Source: Candidatus Eisenbergiella stercorigallinarum (lineage in GTDB: Bacteria > Bacillota > Clostridia > Lachnospirales > Lachnospiraceae). From it: a stretch of DNA of 5,107 nucleotides. Position 1 is the stretch's first letter. Each line of letters starts with the position of its first letter. A model generated the notes under the pieces. That model was not told the origin of the DNA, ran no database searches, and was given only the letters and a program-made list of their open reading frames with translations. A program made the translations under genes and the position numbers. This document shows positions 1 to 5,107 of this stretch, one piece after another. The stretch spans positions 1-5,107 of the forward strand of contig DWUW01000251.1 in NCBI GenBank assembly GCA_019120525.1. The letters are read 5' to 3'.

Positions 1-872
1 TGGCACCATTTTTTATAGTTTTTTTAATATTTAACCTGTTCCCAATCTTGTATTCCTTTGTGCTGAGCTTCTGCGATATGGATGTGCTGTCGGGAAATCT
101 TACTTTTGTAGGATGGGATAACTACCAGAGAATGATAGAATCCGGATATTTCTTCCAGTCTATCGGGAATACGCTCCTGATCTGGATCATGTCCATCATT
201 CCCCAGCTGACCATCGCGTTCCTGCTTGCCCTGATCCTGAGCAACAAATGGTTCCGGGGAAGATTTATCCTGAGGAATATTTATTACTTCCCCAATCTGG
301 TAACTCCGGTTACGATCGGCCTTTTGTTCGGCGCCATGTTTTCCTATCCGGGCGGAGCGATCAACAATATCATTTCCGCTCTCGGGCTGGAGGCGGTGGA
401 TTTCCAGAATAACCAGATGCTGGCCCGTATGGTCATCGCCATCGCCATCTGCTGGAAGAATTTCGGATTCAATATCATCTATTTTACGGCAGGGATCAAT
501 TCCATTTCCGAGGAGGTCCTGGAAGCTGCCGAGGTGGATGGGGCGTCGAGCTGGCAGAGGATCACGAAGATCACGATCCCGCTGATGCGCCCGATCCTGA
601 TCTATGTGCTGGTGACATCCGTGATCGGCGGCCTGCAGATGTTTGATGAATCCAAGCTGGTATTTACGAACGTACCCGGCGACGCGACCACTACGATGGT
701 GAAGTACATGTATGATTCCGCCTTCGTCCGCTTCCAGTTCGGTTACTCCGCTGCGGTATCCTATGGAATCTTTGTGATCATCGCATTTTTCAGCATTATC
801 TCCCTGATCGTGACGAAGGACCGCGGAGATGATTACGGCAAGACCAAAAAGGCCCGGAAAGGAAGGAAATGA
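1..872 (+). CDS. Sugar ABC transporter permease, MalF/UgpA type (5' partial)
   Basis: This is an inner-membrane subunit of a CUT1-family carbohydrate ABC importer, one half of the permease heterodimer. The frame is open to the window edge; the first full codon is at nt 3 and 289 residues are visible. The family is usually about 290-310 residues, so only a short N-terminal piece is missing. The visible protein starts inside the first membrane segment (APFFIVFLIFNLFPILYSF). More hydrophobic segments lie near fragment residues 56-80, 98-113, 141-163, 197-212 and 251-270. The EAA loop that docks on the ATPase is clear: EAAEVDG at nt 522-542 followed by the I-P-L of ITIPL near nt 576-584. The tail is basic (KTKKARKGRK), as expected for a cytoplasmic C-terminus. 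A TTG at nt 48 could be mistaken for the start, but it would cut into the first membrane helix. The stop is one base before the next start, so the two permeases are surely co-transcribed. Substrate cannot be read from this subunit. Confidence 0.95.
   Translation, partial: APFFIVFLIFNLFPILYSFVLSFCDMDVLSGNLTFVGWDNYQRMIESGYFFQSIGNTLLIWIMSIIPQLTIAFLLALILSNKWFRGRFILRNIYYFPNLVTPVTIGLLFGAMFSYPGGAINNIISALGLEAVDFQNNQMLARMVIAIAICWKNFGFNIIYFTAGINSISEEVLEAAEVDGASSWQRITKITIPLMRPILIYVLVTSVIGGLQMFDESKLVFTNVPGDATTTMVKYMYDSAFVRFQFGYSAAVSYGIFVIIAFFSIISLIVTKDRGDDYGKTKKARKGRK
860..866 (+). promoter_or_regulatory. Ribosome binding site of the second permease
   Basis: AGGAAGG lies 7 nt before the ATG at 874, inside the last codons of the first permease. 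It decides the start: an in-frame ATG at 829 would add 15 hydrophilic residues, overlap the upstream gene by 44 nt and has no comparable site. Confidence 0.8.
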
Positions 873-873
873 T

Positions 874-1728
874 ATGAAAGACAAGGCTTTGATGAGATCG
901 AAAATGAAGCGTTTCATCGCCCGCTTCATCGTCTATGTATTTGCGTTCGGCATCGCGGTAACGGCGTTTTATCCGTTTTTTGTCATGATCATCTCTTCCA
1001 CCCATGACAGCTACGATATCGTGGCGAGGGCCAACGTGCTTCCGGGAACCCATTTCGCGGAAAACTACGCCCGCCTGACCCAGAACATAGACCTGTACCG
1101 CGGTATTGCGAACAGCCTGTTCCTTGCGGTCGTGGTCACGGCAGTCCAGTGTTACTTTACGGTCCTGGCCGCTTACGGTTTTTCCAAGTTTGAATTTAAG
1201 GGAAAGAATTTCCTGTTCAGCGTAGTCATGGTGGCGATGATGCTTCCCGGGCAGCTGGGAATCATCGGCTTCTATAAAGAGATCCAGGCGATGAATCTTC
1301 TGAACAGCTATATCCCGCTGGTCATCCCGACCATCGCCAACTGCTTCGCGGTTTTCTTCTACAAGCAGTTTATGGACGGGGCGATCCCGAATGAGCTTCT
1401 GGAGGCGGCGGTCATGGATGGCTGCGGGGAGCTGAAGATGTATCACCGCATCGTGCTTCCGCTCATGCTTCCCGCGCTGGTAACGCAGGGAGTCATGACC
1501 TTCATCGGAAGCTGGAACAGCTACCTGAATCCGCTGATCATCCTGAACGACAAGGAGAAGTTCACCCTTCCGTTAATGATTGCGACGGTGCGTGATTCCA
1601 CGCACGCCGACTACGGCGCGCAGTATGTGGGCATGCTGGTTTCAGTCATCCCCATGGTCATCGTATTCTGCTTCGCGTCCAGGGTCATCATGGAGAAGAT
1701 TTCCATCGGCGCGGCGGTAAAGGGCTGA
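874..1728 (+). CDS. Sugar ABC transporter permease, MalG/UgpE type
   Basis: This is the second permease subunit of the CUT1 sugar importer, predicted to pair with the product of the gene just upstream. The 284-residue length is typical of MalG/UgpE-like proteins. A basic N-terminus (MKDKALMRSKMKRF) leads into a first membrane segment at about 14-40. Further segments lie near 79-101, 113-133, 146-166, 198-214 and 252-271. The EAA loop is intact: LEAAVMDG at residues 176-183, with the conserved glycine at 183, then IVLPLMLPAL at 193-202. The periplasmic-side motif GSWNSYLNPL (212-221) is characteristic of MalG-like permeases. The ATG at 874 was chosen for its AGGAAGG site and its position one base after the upstream stop, an arrangement that favours translational coupling. 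No ATPase gene follows. In Gram-positive bacteria such importers commonly borrow an MsmK/MsmX-type ATPase encoded elsewhere. The sugar is not determined by this sequence. Confidence 0.96.
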   Translation: MKDKALMRSKMKRFIARFIVYVFAFGIAVTAFYPFFVMIISSTHDSYDIVARANVLPGTHFAENYARLTQNIDLYRGIANSLFLAVVVTAVQCYFTVLAAYGFSKFEFKGKNFLFSVVMVAMMLPGQLGIIGFYKEIQAMNLLNSYIPLVIPTIANCFAVFFYKQFMDGAIPNELLEAAVMDGCGELKMYHRIVLPLMLPALVTQGVMTFIGSWNSYLNPLIILNDKEKFTLPLMIATVRDSTHADYGAQYVGMLVSVIPMVIVFCFASRVIMEKISIGAAVKG

Positions 1729-1739
1729 CGACAAAAAAC

Positions 1740-1751
1740 AATACCGGTATT
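1740..1751. promoter_or_regulatory. Perfect 12-bp palindrome AATACCGGTATT, possible operator
   Basis: The sequence is identical to its own reverse complement over all 12 bases, and symmetry stops there (C/C at the flanks). A dimeric regulator could bind it, but I recognise no specific family consensus and saw no second copy in the window. It is too short and loopless to be a strong RNA hairpin. Confidence 0.3.
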
Positions 1752-1752
1752 C

Positions 1753-1768
1753 ATCAGCGAAAGCTGGT
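1753..1768 (+). other. RNA hairpin with GAAA tetraloop
   Basis: ATCAGC pairs with GCTGGT (one T-G wobble) around a GAAA loop, giving a 6-bp stem capped by a classic stabilising GNRA tetraloop. It lies about 40 nt ahead of the binding-protein Shine-Dalgarno and leaves that site free. Confidence 0.45.
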
Positions 1769-1775
1769 AAATATA

Positions 1776-1790
1776 TGCAGAAAAACTGCA
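1776..1790 (+). other. Small RNA hairpin upstream of the binding-protein gene
   Basis: TGCAG and CTGCA pair perfectly across an AAAAA loop, a 5-bp stem 15 nt before the Shine-Dalgarno. It is modest in strength and has no T-tract. Together with the preceding hairpin it could protect a 5' end after mRNA cleavage. Confidence 0.35.
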
Positions 1791-1805
1791 GGATTCAATT
1801 ATCAA

Positions 1806-1811
1806 AGGAGG
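1806..1811 (+). promoter_or_regulatory. Strong ribosome binding site of the sugar-binding lipoprotein
   Basis: AGGAGG, a full anti-16S match within AAAGGAGG, sits 7 nt before the ATG at 1819. It is stronger than the sites of the other genes here, consistent with high translation of the binding protein relative to the permeases. Confidence 0.85.
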
Positions 1812-1818
1812 ATTAGAC

Positions 1819-3192
1819 ATGAAAAAGAAACTGGTTTCCATTCTTTTGAGTGCGGCGATGGCGACGGCAATGCTCGCCGGCTGCGGCTCGGGAAGCTCAA
1901 CTGAAAGCAGCGCGCCCGCGGAAAGCGCCGCTCCTGAGACGACTGTTGAAACGGCTGAGGAGACGGCTGCCGAGACGACGGCGGAGACGGCTGCGGAAGC
2001 GGGAACAGAGGCCGCCGCGGCAGATCCTGCCAGCGTGACGGGAGAATTTACCTACTGGACCTATACGGACAGCGCCAACAATCTGGTCAATGAATTTAAC
2101 AAGATCTATCCCAATGTAAAGATCGACCTTCAGGTTTTCGGCGGAGACGAATACAAAACCAAGATCCTGACTGCCCTGCAGAGCGGGACCGATGTTCCGG
2201 ATGTGTTCGACCTGGAAGAGAACTATATGTATGAATTCCTGGACAGCGATCTGATCGCGGATCTTTCCTACATCAATGTGGAGGATCTGGTAGCGGATTA
2301 CTATGAGTTCCAGAAGGCGCAGATGAAGGATTCCAACGGAAACTACAAGGCCATGATCTTCCAGTCCTCTCCCGTTGCCGTATGGTATCTGAGAGACGCG
2401 TGCGAGGAATGGCTGGGCACCAGCGATCCGGATGAGATCGCGGCCATGCTGTCCGACTGGGATGCGATCATCGCCAAGGGCGAAGAGATTTATGAAGCCT
2501 CCGGCGGAACGGTTCATCTGTGGCCCAACATCGCCGAGATGGTAAAGGTAGAGGCGTTCTCCTTCGAGCCCCTGGTACGTGACGGCGTGCTGAACATCAG
2601 CGATGACTGGATGAACATGATCGAAAGCATGAGAACCATGTATGCCAGCACGGCAAACGCGGAACTCGGTTCCTGGAGCTCCGAATGGGCGGCTGCCTGG
2701 AACGAAGGAACCCTGCTGCTTCGTATCATGCCTTCCTGGGATTACTTCACCGACTGGGATGCCAATGCGGGCAATGTGGGCGTTGCGGTGCCGTTCAAGG
2801 CTTCTTATGAGGGAGCTACCGGAACCTGTGTTTACAATAATTCCGAGAACAAGGAAGCTGCCGGCGTATTCCTGACCTATCTTGCTTCCAGCGAGTTCCA
2901 GACCGTAAACATGGAATCCTATAACCAGGTTCCCGCCAGCAAGACCGTAACGGATACCCTGGCGGAGGGCTTTGCCGCGGAAGACTTCGGCGGACAGAAT
3001 ACCCTTGCCACCTACAGCCAGATCTGCGACAAGATCGAAGGGATCACGCCCGATAAGTATACGCGTGCTTCTCAAAACCTGTTCCAAAATGCGGCAACAA
3101 ATGGTATAAAAGAAGGTAAGGACAATGACGCGATCATCGAAGACTTCAAGTCTGAGCTGCATGACCAGTATCCTGAAATTGTGATGGAATAA
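1819..3192 (+). CDS. Extracellular sugar-binding lipoprotein of ABC transporter (family 1 solute-binding protein)
   Basis: This is the surface-anchored receptor of the importer; it binds the sugar and delivers it to the two permeases. The 457-residue protein starts with a lipoprotein signal: a basic n-region (MKKK), a hydrophobic core and the lipobox L-A-G-C with the lipidated cysteine at 22. A low-complexity Ser/Ala/Glu/Thr linker (about 23-72) acts as a spacer from the membrane. The mature fold begins at GEFTYWTYTDSANNLVNEF (75-93), followed by YPNVKIDLQVF and SGTDVPDVFDLE (122-133), both typical of MalE-like family 1 binding proteins. A later motif, WNEGTLLLRIMPSWDYF (294-310), matches the usual region where a tryptophan and a 'GkaaM'-like strand precede the hinge. 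Many tryptophans (for example 80, 189, 235, 290, 294, 307) could stack on sugar rings. It is placed after the permeases rather than before them and is flanked by RNA hairpins. Sugar specificity is not readable; an alpha-galactoside is inferred only from the downstream hydrolase-like gene. Confidence 0.95.
   Translation: MKKKLVSILLSAAMATAMLAGCGSGSSTESSAPAESAAPETTVETAEETAAETTAETAAEAGTEAAAADPASVTGEFTYWTYTDSANNLVNEFNKIYPNVKIDLQVFGGDEYKTKILTALQSGTDVPDVFDLEENYMYEFLDSDLIADLSYINVEDLVADYYEFQKAQMKDSNGNYKAMIFQSSPVAVWYLRDACEEWLGTSDPDEIAAMLSDWDAIIAKGEEIYEASGGTVHLWPNIAEMVKVEAFSFEPLVRDGVLNISDDWMNMIESMRTMYASTANAELGSWSSEWAAAWNEGTLLLRIMPSWDYFTDWDANAGNVGVAVPFKASYEGATGTCVYNNSENKEAAGVFLTYLASSEFQTVNMESYNQVPASKTVTDTLAEGFAAEDFGGQNTLATYSQICDKIEGITPDKYTRASQNLFQNAATNGIKEGKDNDAIIEDFKSELHDQYPEIVME
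1936..2007 (+). repeat. Degenerate 24-bp tandem repeat in the lipoprotein linker
   Basis: Three consecutive 24-bp units start with GAGACG at 1936, 1960 and 1984 and encode ETTVETAE, ETAAETTA and ETAAEAGT (residues 40-63). Units two and three share an identical 11-mer, GAGACGGCTGC. A trailing EAAAA looks like a further decayed unit. The period is a whole number of codons, so copy-number change would lengthen or shorten the tether without a frameshift. Confidence 0.6.
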
Positions 3193-3209
3193 GACGAGCG
3201 GATTGTCCC

Positions 3210-3251
3210 GGAAGCTTTGCCGGAAAGCCTGTGCTTTCCGGCGGGGCTTTT
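3210..3251 (+). terminator. Strong hairpin after the binding-protein gene, probable terminator or attenuator
   Basis: A perfect 10-bp stem, GCCGGAAAGC with GCTTTCCGGC, closes on a CTGT loop (3219-3242). Pairing continues outward through three T-G wobbles, C-G, G-C, two A-T and two G-T pairs, to about 19 bp in all. The 3' arm ends in GGGGCTTTTC, so the T-tract is only four bases. This starts 17 nt after the lipoprotein stop. Because the T-tract is short, termination may be partial, allowing read-through to the ROK gene. It could also protect the 3' end of the transporter mRNA from exonucleases. Confidence 0.65.
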
Positions 3252-3270
3252 CAATAATCGGAAGAAAAGC

Positions 3271-3275
3271 GAGGG
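3271..3275 (+). promoter_or_regulatory. Ribosome binding site of the ROK gene
   Basis: GAGGG is 8 nt before the ATG at 3284. It fixes the start there rather than at an in-frame TTG at 3203, whose 27 extra residues would be encoded through the 3210-3251 hairpin and match nothing in ROK proteins. Confidence 0.65.
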
Positions 3276-3283
3276 ACAAAGGA

Positions 3284-4525
3284 ATGGGGGAACAGAATAA
3301 GCAGGTTCAGTTAAAAAATTTTAACAGACGCAGCGTCCTGGGTTACATCAGGAAAAACGGAGCGGCGACCAAAGCCGGATTATCCGCCGCGACAGGGCTG
3401 ACCTTCATGGCGATCAAAAAGATCCTGGAGGAGCTGGAGGAGCTGGGGCTGATCCGCTGCGACGCCATGGAAAAGACGAACGTCGGCAGACATGCGCTGA
3501 CCTATGTGATCAATGAGGATTACAGATATACGATCGGCGTACATATCAACAAATTTGCCACAAGGGTGGCGCTTCTTGACCTGCGCGGACATATCCTCAG
3601 GGTCGAGCGCTGCGGCATGGAGCAGGCGTTCCAGAATCAGAGCGATTTCGTGGAGACGATCCTGACGGCGATCGATAAGGTGATCGCGGAAGCAAACGTA
3701 AGAAAAGAAGATATTCTGGGCATCGGTGTGGGTGCGCCGGGGCCGATCGACATGGAAAACGGGGTCATCCTGACACCGCCGAACATGCCTTTTTTAAATT
3801 ATCTTCCGCTCAGGGAGGTAATGGAAGAAAGAATAGGATGTAAGGTATACCTGTATAAGGACACCAATGCCATCGCCTTTGGCGAGTATTGGGACGGAGA
3901 AGGAAAACAGGCGTCCGATCTGATTTATATCGACGTGGATATGGGAATCGGAAGCGGGCTTATCATAGATGGAAAGATAAAAGTGGGAGCGAACAGCATC
4001 GCGGGTGAGTTCGGCCATATTACGATCGATGTGAACGGGCCGCTGTGCAATTGCGGCAACAGAGGCTGCCTGGAGGCGATGAGCTCCGGGATCGCGGTGC
4101 TGAAGACGCTGTCGGGACAGCTGGAGAAGGAAGAAACCCATCCGCTCTACCCGAAGAGGAAAGAGCTTGTGATCGAGGATGTATTTAAAATGGTGGAGAA
4201 AAACGATCTTCTCACCATTTCCATCCTGAATCAGTCCGCCCATTATATGGGAATCGCGATCAGCAATCTGATCAATATCCTGGATCCCCAGATGATCATC
4301 CTGGGCGGGATCCTGATCCAGAACTATCCGAGATATTTCCAGATCGCAAAAACCGTGGCAAACTCCAAAAAGGTGAAGGGCGCCAGGGAGAATGTGATGT
4401 GTGTTTCTGTACTGGGGGAGACAGCCGGCGTGATCGGGGCCGGAGAGATCGTGGCGGATGATTTTTTCAATCGGACTGTAAATGAAGTGTTTCCGAAAAA
4501 CAGCGGAACACAGGAACAGATATAG
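3284..4525 (+). CDS. ROK-family transcriptional regulator (XylR/NagC-like)
   Basis: This 413-residue protein has the two-part layout of ROK regulators. An N-terminal winged helix (about 8-78) contains VLGYIRKNGAATKAGLSAAT and the recognition segment TGLTFMAIKKILEELEELGL; RHALTYVIN forms the wing and leads into the sugar-kinase-like domain. In that domain, GIGVGAPGPID (146-156) and KDTNAIAFGEYW (192-203, keeping the catalytic-type Asp193) are recognisable. The ATP-loop-like DVDMGIGSGLIIDGKI is at 217-232. The ROK zinc site is complete: His245, Cys255, Cys257 and Cys262 in GHITIDVNGPLCNCGNRGC, followed by Glu264. The usual N-terminal phosphate motif DIGGT reads HINKF (87-91), which argues against kinase activity and for a pure sensor-repressor or activator. 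It probably controls the flanking transporter and glycosidase genes in response to a sugar ligand; this is inferred from position. Its length is typical of ROK regulators (about 380-410), well above ROK glucokinases (about 300-320). Confidence 0.92.
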   Translation: MGEQNKQVQLKNFNRRSVLGYIRKNGAATKAGLSAATGLTFMAIKKILEELEELGLIRCDAMEKTNVGRHALTYVINEDYRYTIGVHINKFATRVALLDLRGHILRVERCGMEQAFQNQSDFVETILTAIDKVIAEANVRKEDILGIGVGAPGPIDMENGVILTPPNMPFLNYLPLREVMEERIGCKVYLYKDTNAIAFGEYWDGEGKQASDLIYIDVDMGIGSGLIIDGKIKVGANSIAGEFGHITIDVNGPLCNCGNRGCLEAMSSGIAVLKTLSGQLEKEETHPLYPKRKELVIEDVFKMVEKNDLLTISILNQSAHYMGIAISNLINILDPQMIILGGILIQNYPRYFQIAKTVANSKKVKGARENVMCVSVLGETAGVIGAGEIVADDFFNRTVNEVFPKNSGTQEQI

Positions 4526-4555
4526 ATGACAGGAATACGGGAGAAGACGGTATGA
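4526..4555 (+). other. Possible 9-codon mini-ORF between ROK gene and the Sip1-like gene
   Basis: An ATG directly abuts the ROK stop (TAGATG) and opens a frame coding MTGIREKTV. It ends in a TGA that overlaps the next gene's ATG as ATGA (4552-4555). An AGGA lies 10 nt upstream of its ATG. It may couple translation of the two genes, or be chance; the stretch also carries the Shine-Dalgarno of the next gene. Confidence 0.2.
4538..4543 (+). promoter_or_regulatory. Ribosome binding site of the Sip1-like gene
   Basis: CGGGAG is 8 nt before the ATG at 4552 and 11 nt before a second ATG at 4555. The spacing favours 4552, although both ATGs are in frame and differ by a single methionine. Confidence 0.5.
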
Positions 4556-5107
4556 TGGAGTGGAAGCGGGAAAAGGAAAAAGCGGGACTGTTTCAGGATG
4601 GACAAAAGATCTTTGAGGCGGAGGCGGTTTGCCAGGAGGGCATGAGGCTTTCCTTTTCCGTCCATGCGCAGGGAAGCGCGGCGGCAGTCGGCGTAAGTGC
4701 CGTGATGGAAAGGAAGCAGCCTCTTTTTGGGGCGCAGCCTTTTTTCGACAGGAAGGAAGGCGTGCGGTTTACGCTGAAAGGGATGGAAGCGGACGGGATG
4801 CTCTGCGTCTATCAGCATAAGGACTGGTGGATCCGTCCCGCGTTTCCGGGACGGTGGGAGGACGTCCCCGCCAGGACACAGCTTCTTGTCTGGGAAAAAG
4901 AAGGACGGTACGCGGCCATGATGGCGGTATGCGGCCCGCAGTGCAGGGCGGACATGCAGGGAGGGCAGGACGGGATCTGCGTTACCGTGGCTTCCAATCA
5001 GGACGGCTGCGCCGCGCTGGACGGACTGAGCCTTGCCGTCTCCTGCGGGCCGGATCCTTACCGCTGCTGCGAAGAAGCGGCGGAATACGCGCTGAAGCTT
5101 CTGGGGC
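4552..5107 (+). CDS. Raffinose synthase/Sip1-type alpha-galactosidase-like protein, GH36-related (3' partial)
   Basis: The frame stays open for 185 codons to the window edge, so only the N-terminal beta-rich region is visible. I recognise the plant raffinose synthase / seed imbibition protein (Sip1) pattern (Raffinose_syn family). HKDWWIRPAFPGRWEDVPARTQLLVWE (89-115) corresponds to the family's K-x-W-W-x-x-P-x-F-G ... V-P-x-E-T-Q-x-L-L-x-E stretch. It is followed by YAAMMAVCGPQCRADMQG (120-137, family: Y...LP..DG.FRA.LQG) and SLAVSCGPDPYRCCEEAAEYALKLLG (160-185, family: ..V..G.DPYELI..A...). Bacterial members are annotated as alpha-galactosidase-like enzymes acting on raffinose-type sugars. 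The catalytic (beta/alpha)8 barrel with its two Asp residues would lie beyond the window and is unseen. No signal peptide is present, so the product is expected in the cytoplasm, acting on imported sugar. The fragment has nine cysteines, which is rather many. It starts 26 nt after the ROK stop and is probably co-transcribed with it. Family call is by remembered motif, not by a search. Confidence 0.75.
   Translation, partial: MMEWKREKEKAGLFQDGQKIFEAEAVCQEGMRLSFSVHAQGSAAAVGVSAVMERKQPLFGAQPFFDRKEGVRFTLKGMEADGMLCVYQHKDWWIRPAFPGRWEDVPARTQLLVWEKEGRYAAMMAVCGPQCRADMQGGQDGICVTVASNQDGCAALDGLSLAVSCGPDPYRCCEEAAEYALKLLG

Larger units (their letters stand above)
1729..1818 (+). other. Permease/binding-protein intergenic region with palindrome and hairpins
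   Basis: This 90-bp AT-richer gap contains, in order, a perfect palindrome (1740-1751), a GNRA-capped hairpin (1753-1768), a second hairpin (1776-1790) and a strong Shine-Dalgarno (1806-1811). None of the hairpins is followed by a T-run, so intrinsic termination is unlikely. I see no convincing -35/-10 pair: CTGACG (1725-1730) with TATTCA (1748-1753) has the right 17-nt spacing but a poor -10. The region may process or stabilise mRNA so that the binding protein is made in excess over the permeases. That role is known for some sugar ABC operons and is an inference here. Confidence 0.5.

Noticed and set aside
829..873. Upstream in-frame ATG for the second permease
   Set aside because: It would overlap the first permease by 44 nt and add a hydrophilic extension; the ATG at 874 has a good Shine-Dalgarno at 7 nt.
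24..929. A 301-codon open frame on the minus strand opposite the first permease
   Set aside because: The translation is hydrophilic, His/Asp/Arg-rich and without a known motif, as expected for the complement of a membrane-protein gene; the + strand permease is unambiguous.
1749..1777. Possible promoter with a TATATG or TAAATA -10 element
   Set aside because: No acceptable -35 lies 16-18 nt upstream and the -10 matches are partial.
1850..2038. A short Arg-rich + strand open frame inside the lipoprotein start
   Set aside because: It is the shifted frame of the repetitive Glu/Thr/Ala linker, which produces artificial arginine runs.
3264..3277. Possible CcpA catabolite-response (cre) site
   Set aside because: Around the central CG only a few consensus positions match, and both the leading TG and the trailing CA are missing.
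1897..3279. A 460-codon open frame on the minus strand opposite the binding-protein gene
   Set aside because: It lies almost wholly antisense to a well-supported lipoprotein gene. Its translation shows no recognisable domain, and GC-biased third positions leave few stops in that antisense frame.
3203..3283. N-terminal extension of the ROK protein from a TTG
   Set aside because: The extension reads through the strong hairpin and is unlike ROK N-termini; the ATG at 3284 has GAGGG at proper spacing.
4629..4820. A 63-codon + strand open frame near the 3' end
   Set aside because: It is a different frame inside the Sip1-like gene, whose own frame is open from 4552 to the window edge and matches a family.

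Overview
The window looks like part of a carbohydrate-uptake locus from a Gram-positive, Clostridia-type bacterium, most likely Lachnospiraceae-like. This taxonomic reading is an inference. It rests on the mid-GC, GC3-rich codon use, the strong AGGAGG-type ribosome binding sites, the lipoprotein with a Ser/Thr/Glu/Ala-rich linker, the lack of a dedicated transporter ATPase gene in view, and the pairing of a CUT1-type sugar ABC transporter with a ROK-family regulator. All genes are on the + strand.

Layout: (1) 1-872, a MalF/UgpA-type permease missing its first few residues at the window edge. (2) 874-1728, a MalG/UgpE-type permease that starts one base after the first one stops. (3) 1729-1818, a 90-bp gap with a perfect 12-bp palindrome and two small hairpins, ending in a strong Shine-Dalgarno. 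(4) 1819-3192, an extracellular sugar-binding lipoprotein. (5) 3193-3283, a gap containing a very stable hairpin at 3210-3251, probably a terminator or attenuator. (6) 3284-4525, a ROK-family protein with an N-terminal winged helix, read here as a transcriptional regulator. (7) 4552-5107, the N-terminal part of a protein that runs off the window and resembles the raffinose synthase / Sip1-type alpha-galactosidase family (GH36-like).

How they work together (inference): the lipoprotein captures an oligosaccharide outside the cell, and the two permeases form the membrane channel. A shared MsmK/MsmX-type ATPase encoded elsewhere would power import. The last gene would then cleave an alpha-galactoside such as raffinose, stachyose or melibiose in the cytoplasm. 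The ROK protein would adjust expression in response to the sugar or a sugar phosphate. The substrate is suggested only by the last gene and is not shown by the transporter itself.

I found no convincing evidence of an undescribed system. The window is an ordinary sugar-utilisation locus. The points worth a second look are the RNA hairpins on both sides of the binding-protein gene, the palindrome upstream of it, the altered phosphate loop in the ROK protein, the 24-bp repeat in the lipoprotein linker, and the unclosed Sip1-like gene at the 3' edge.
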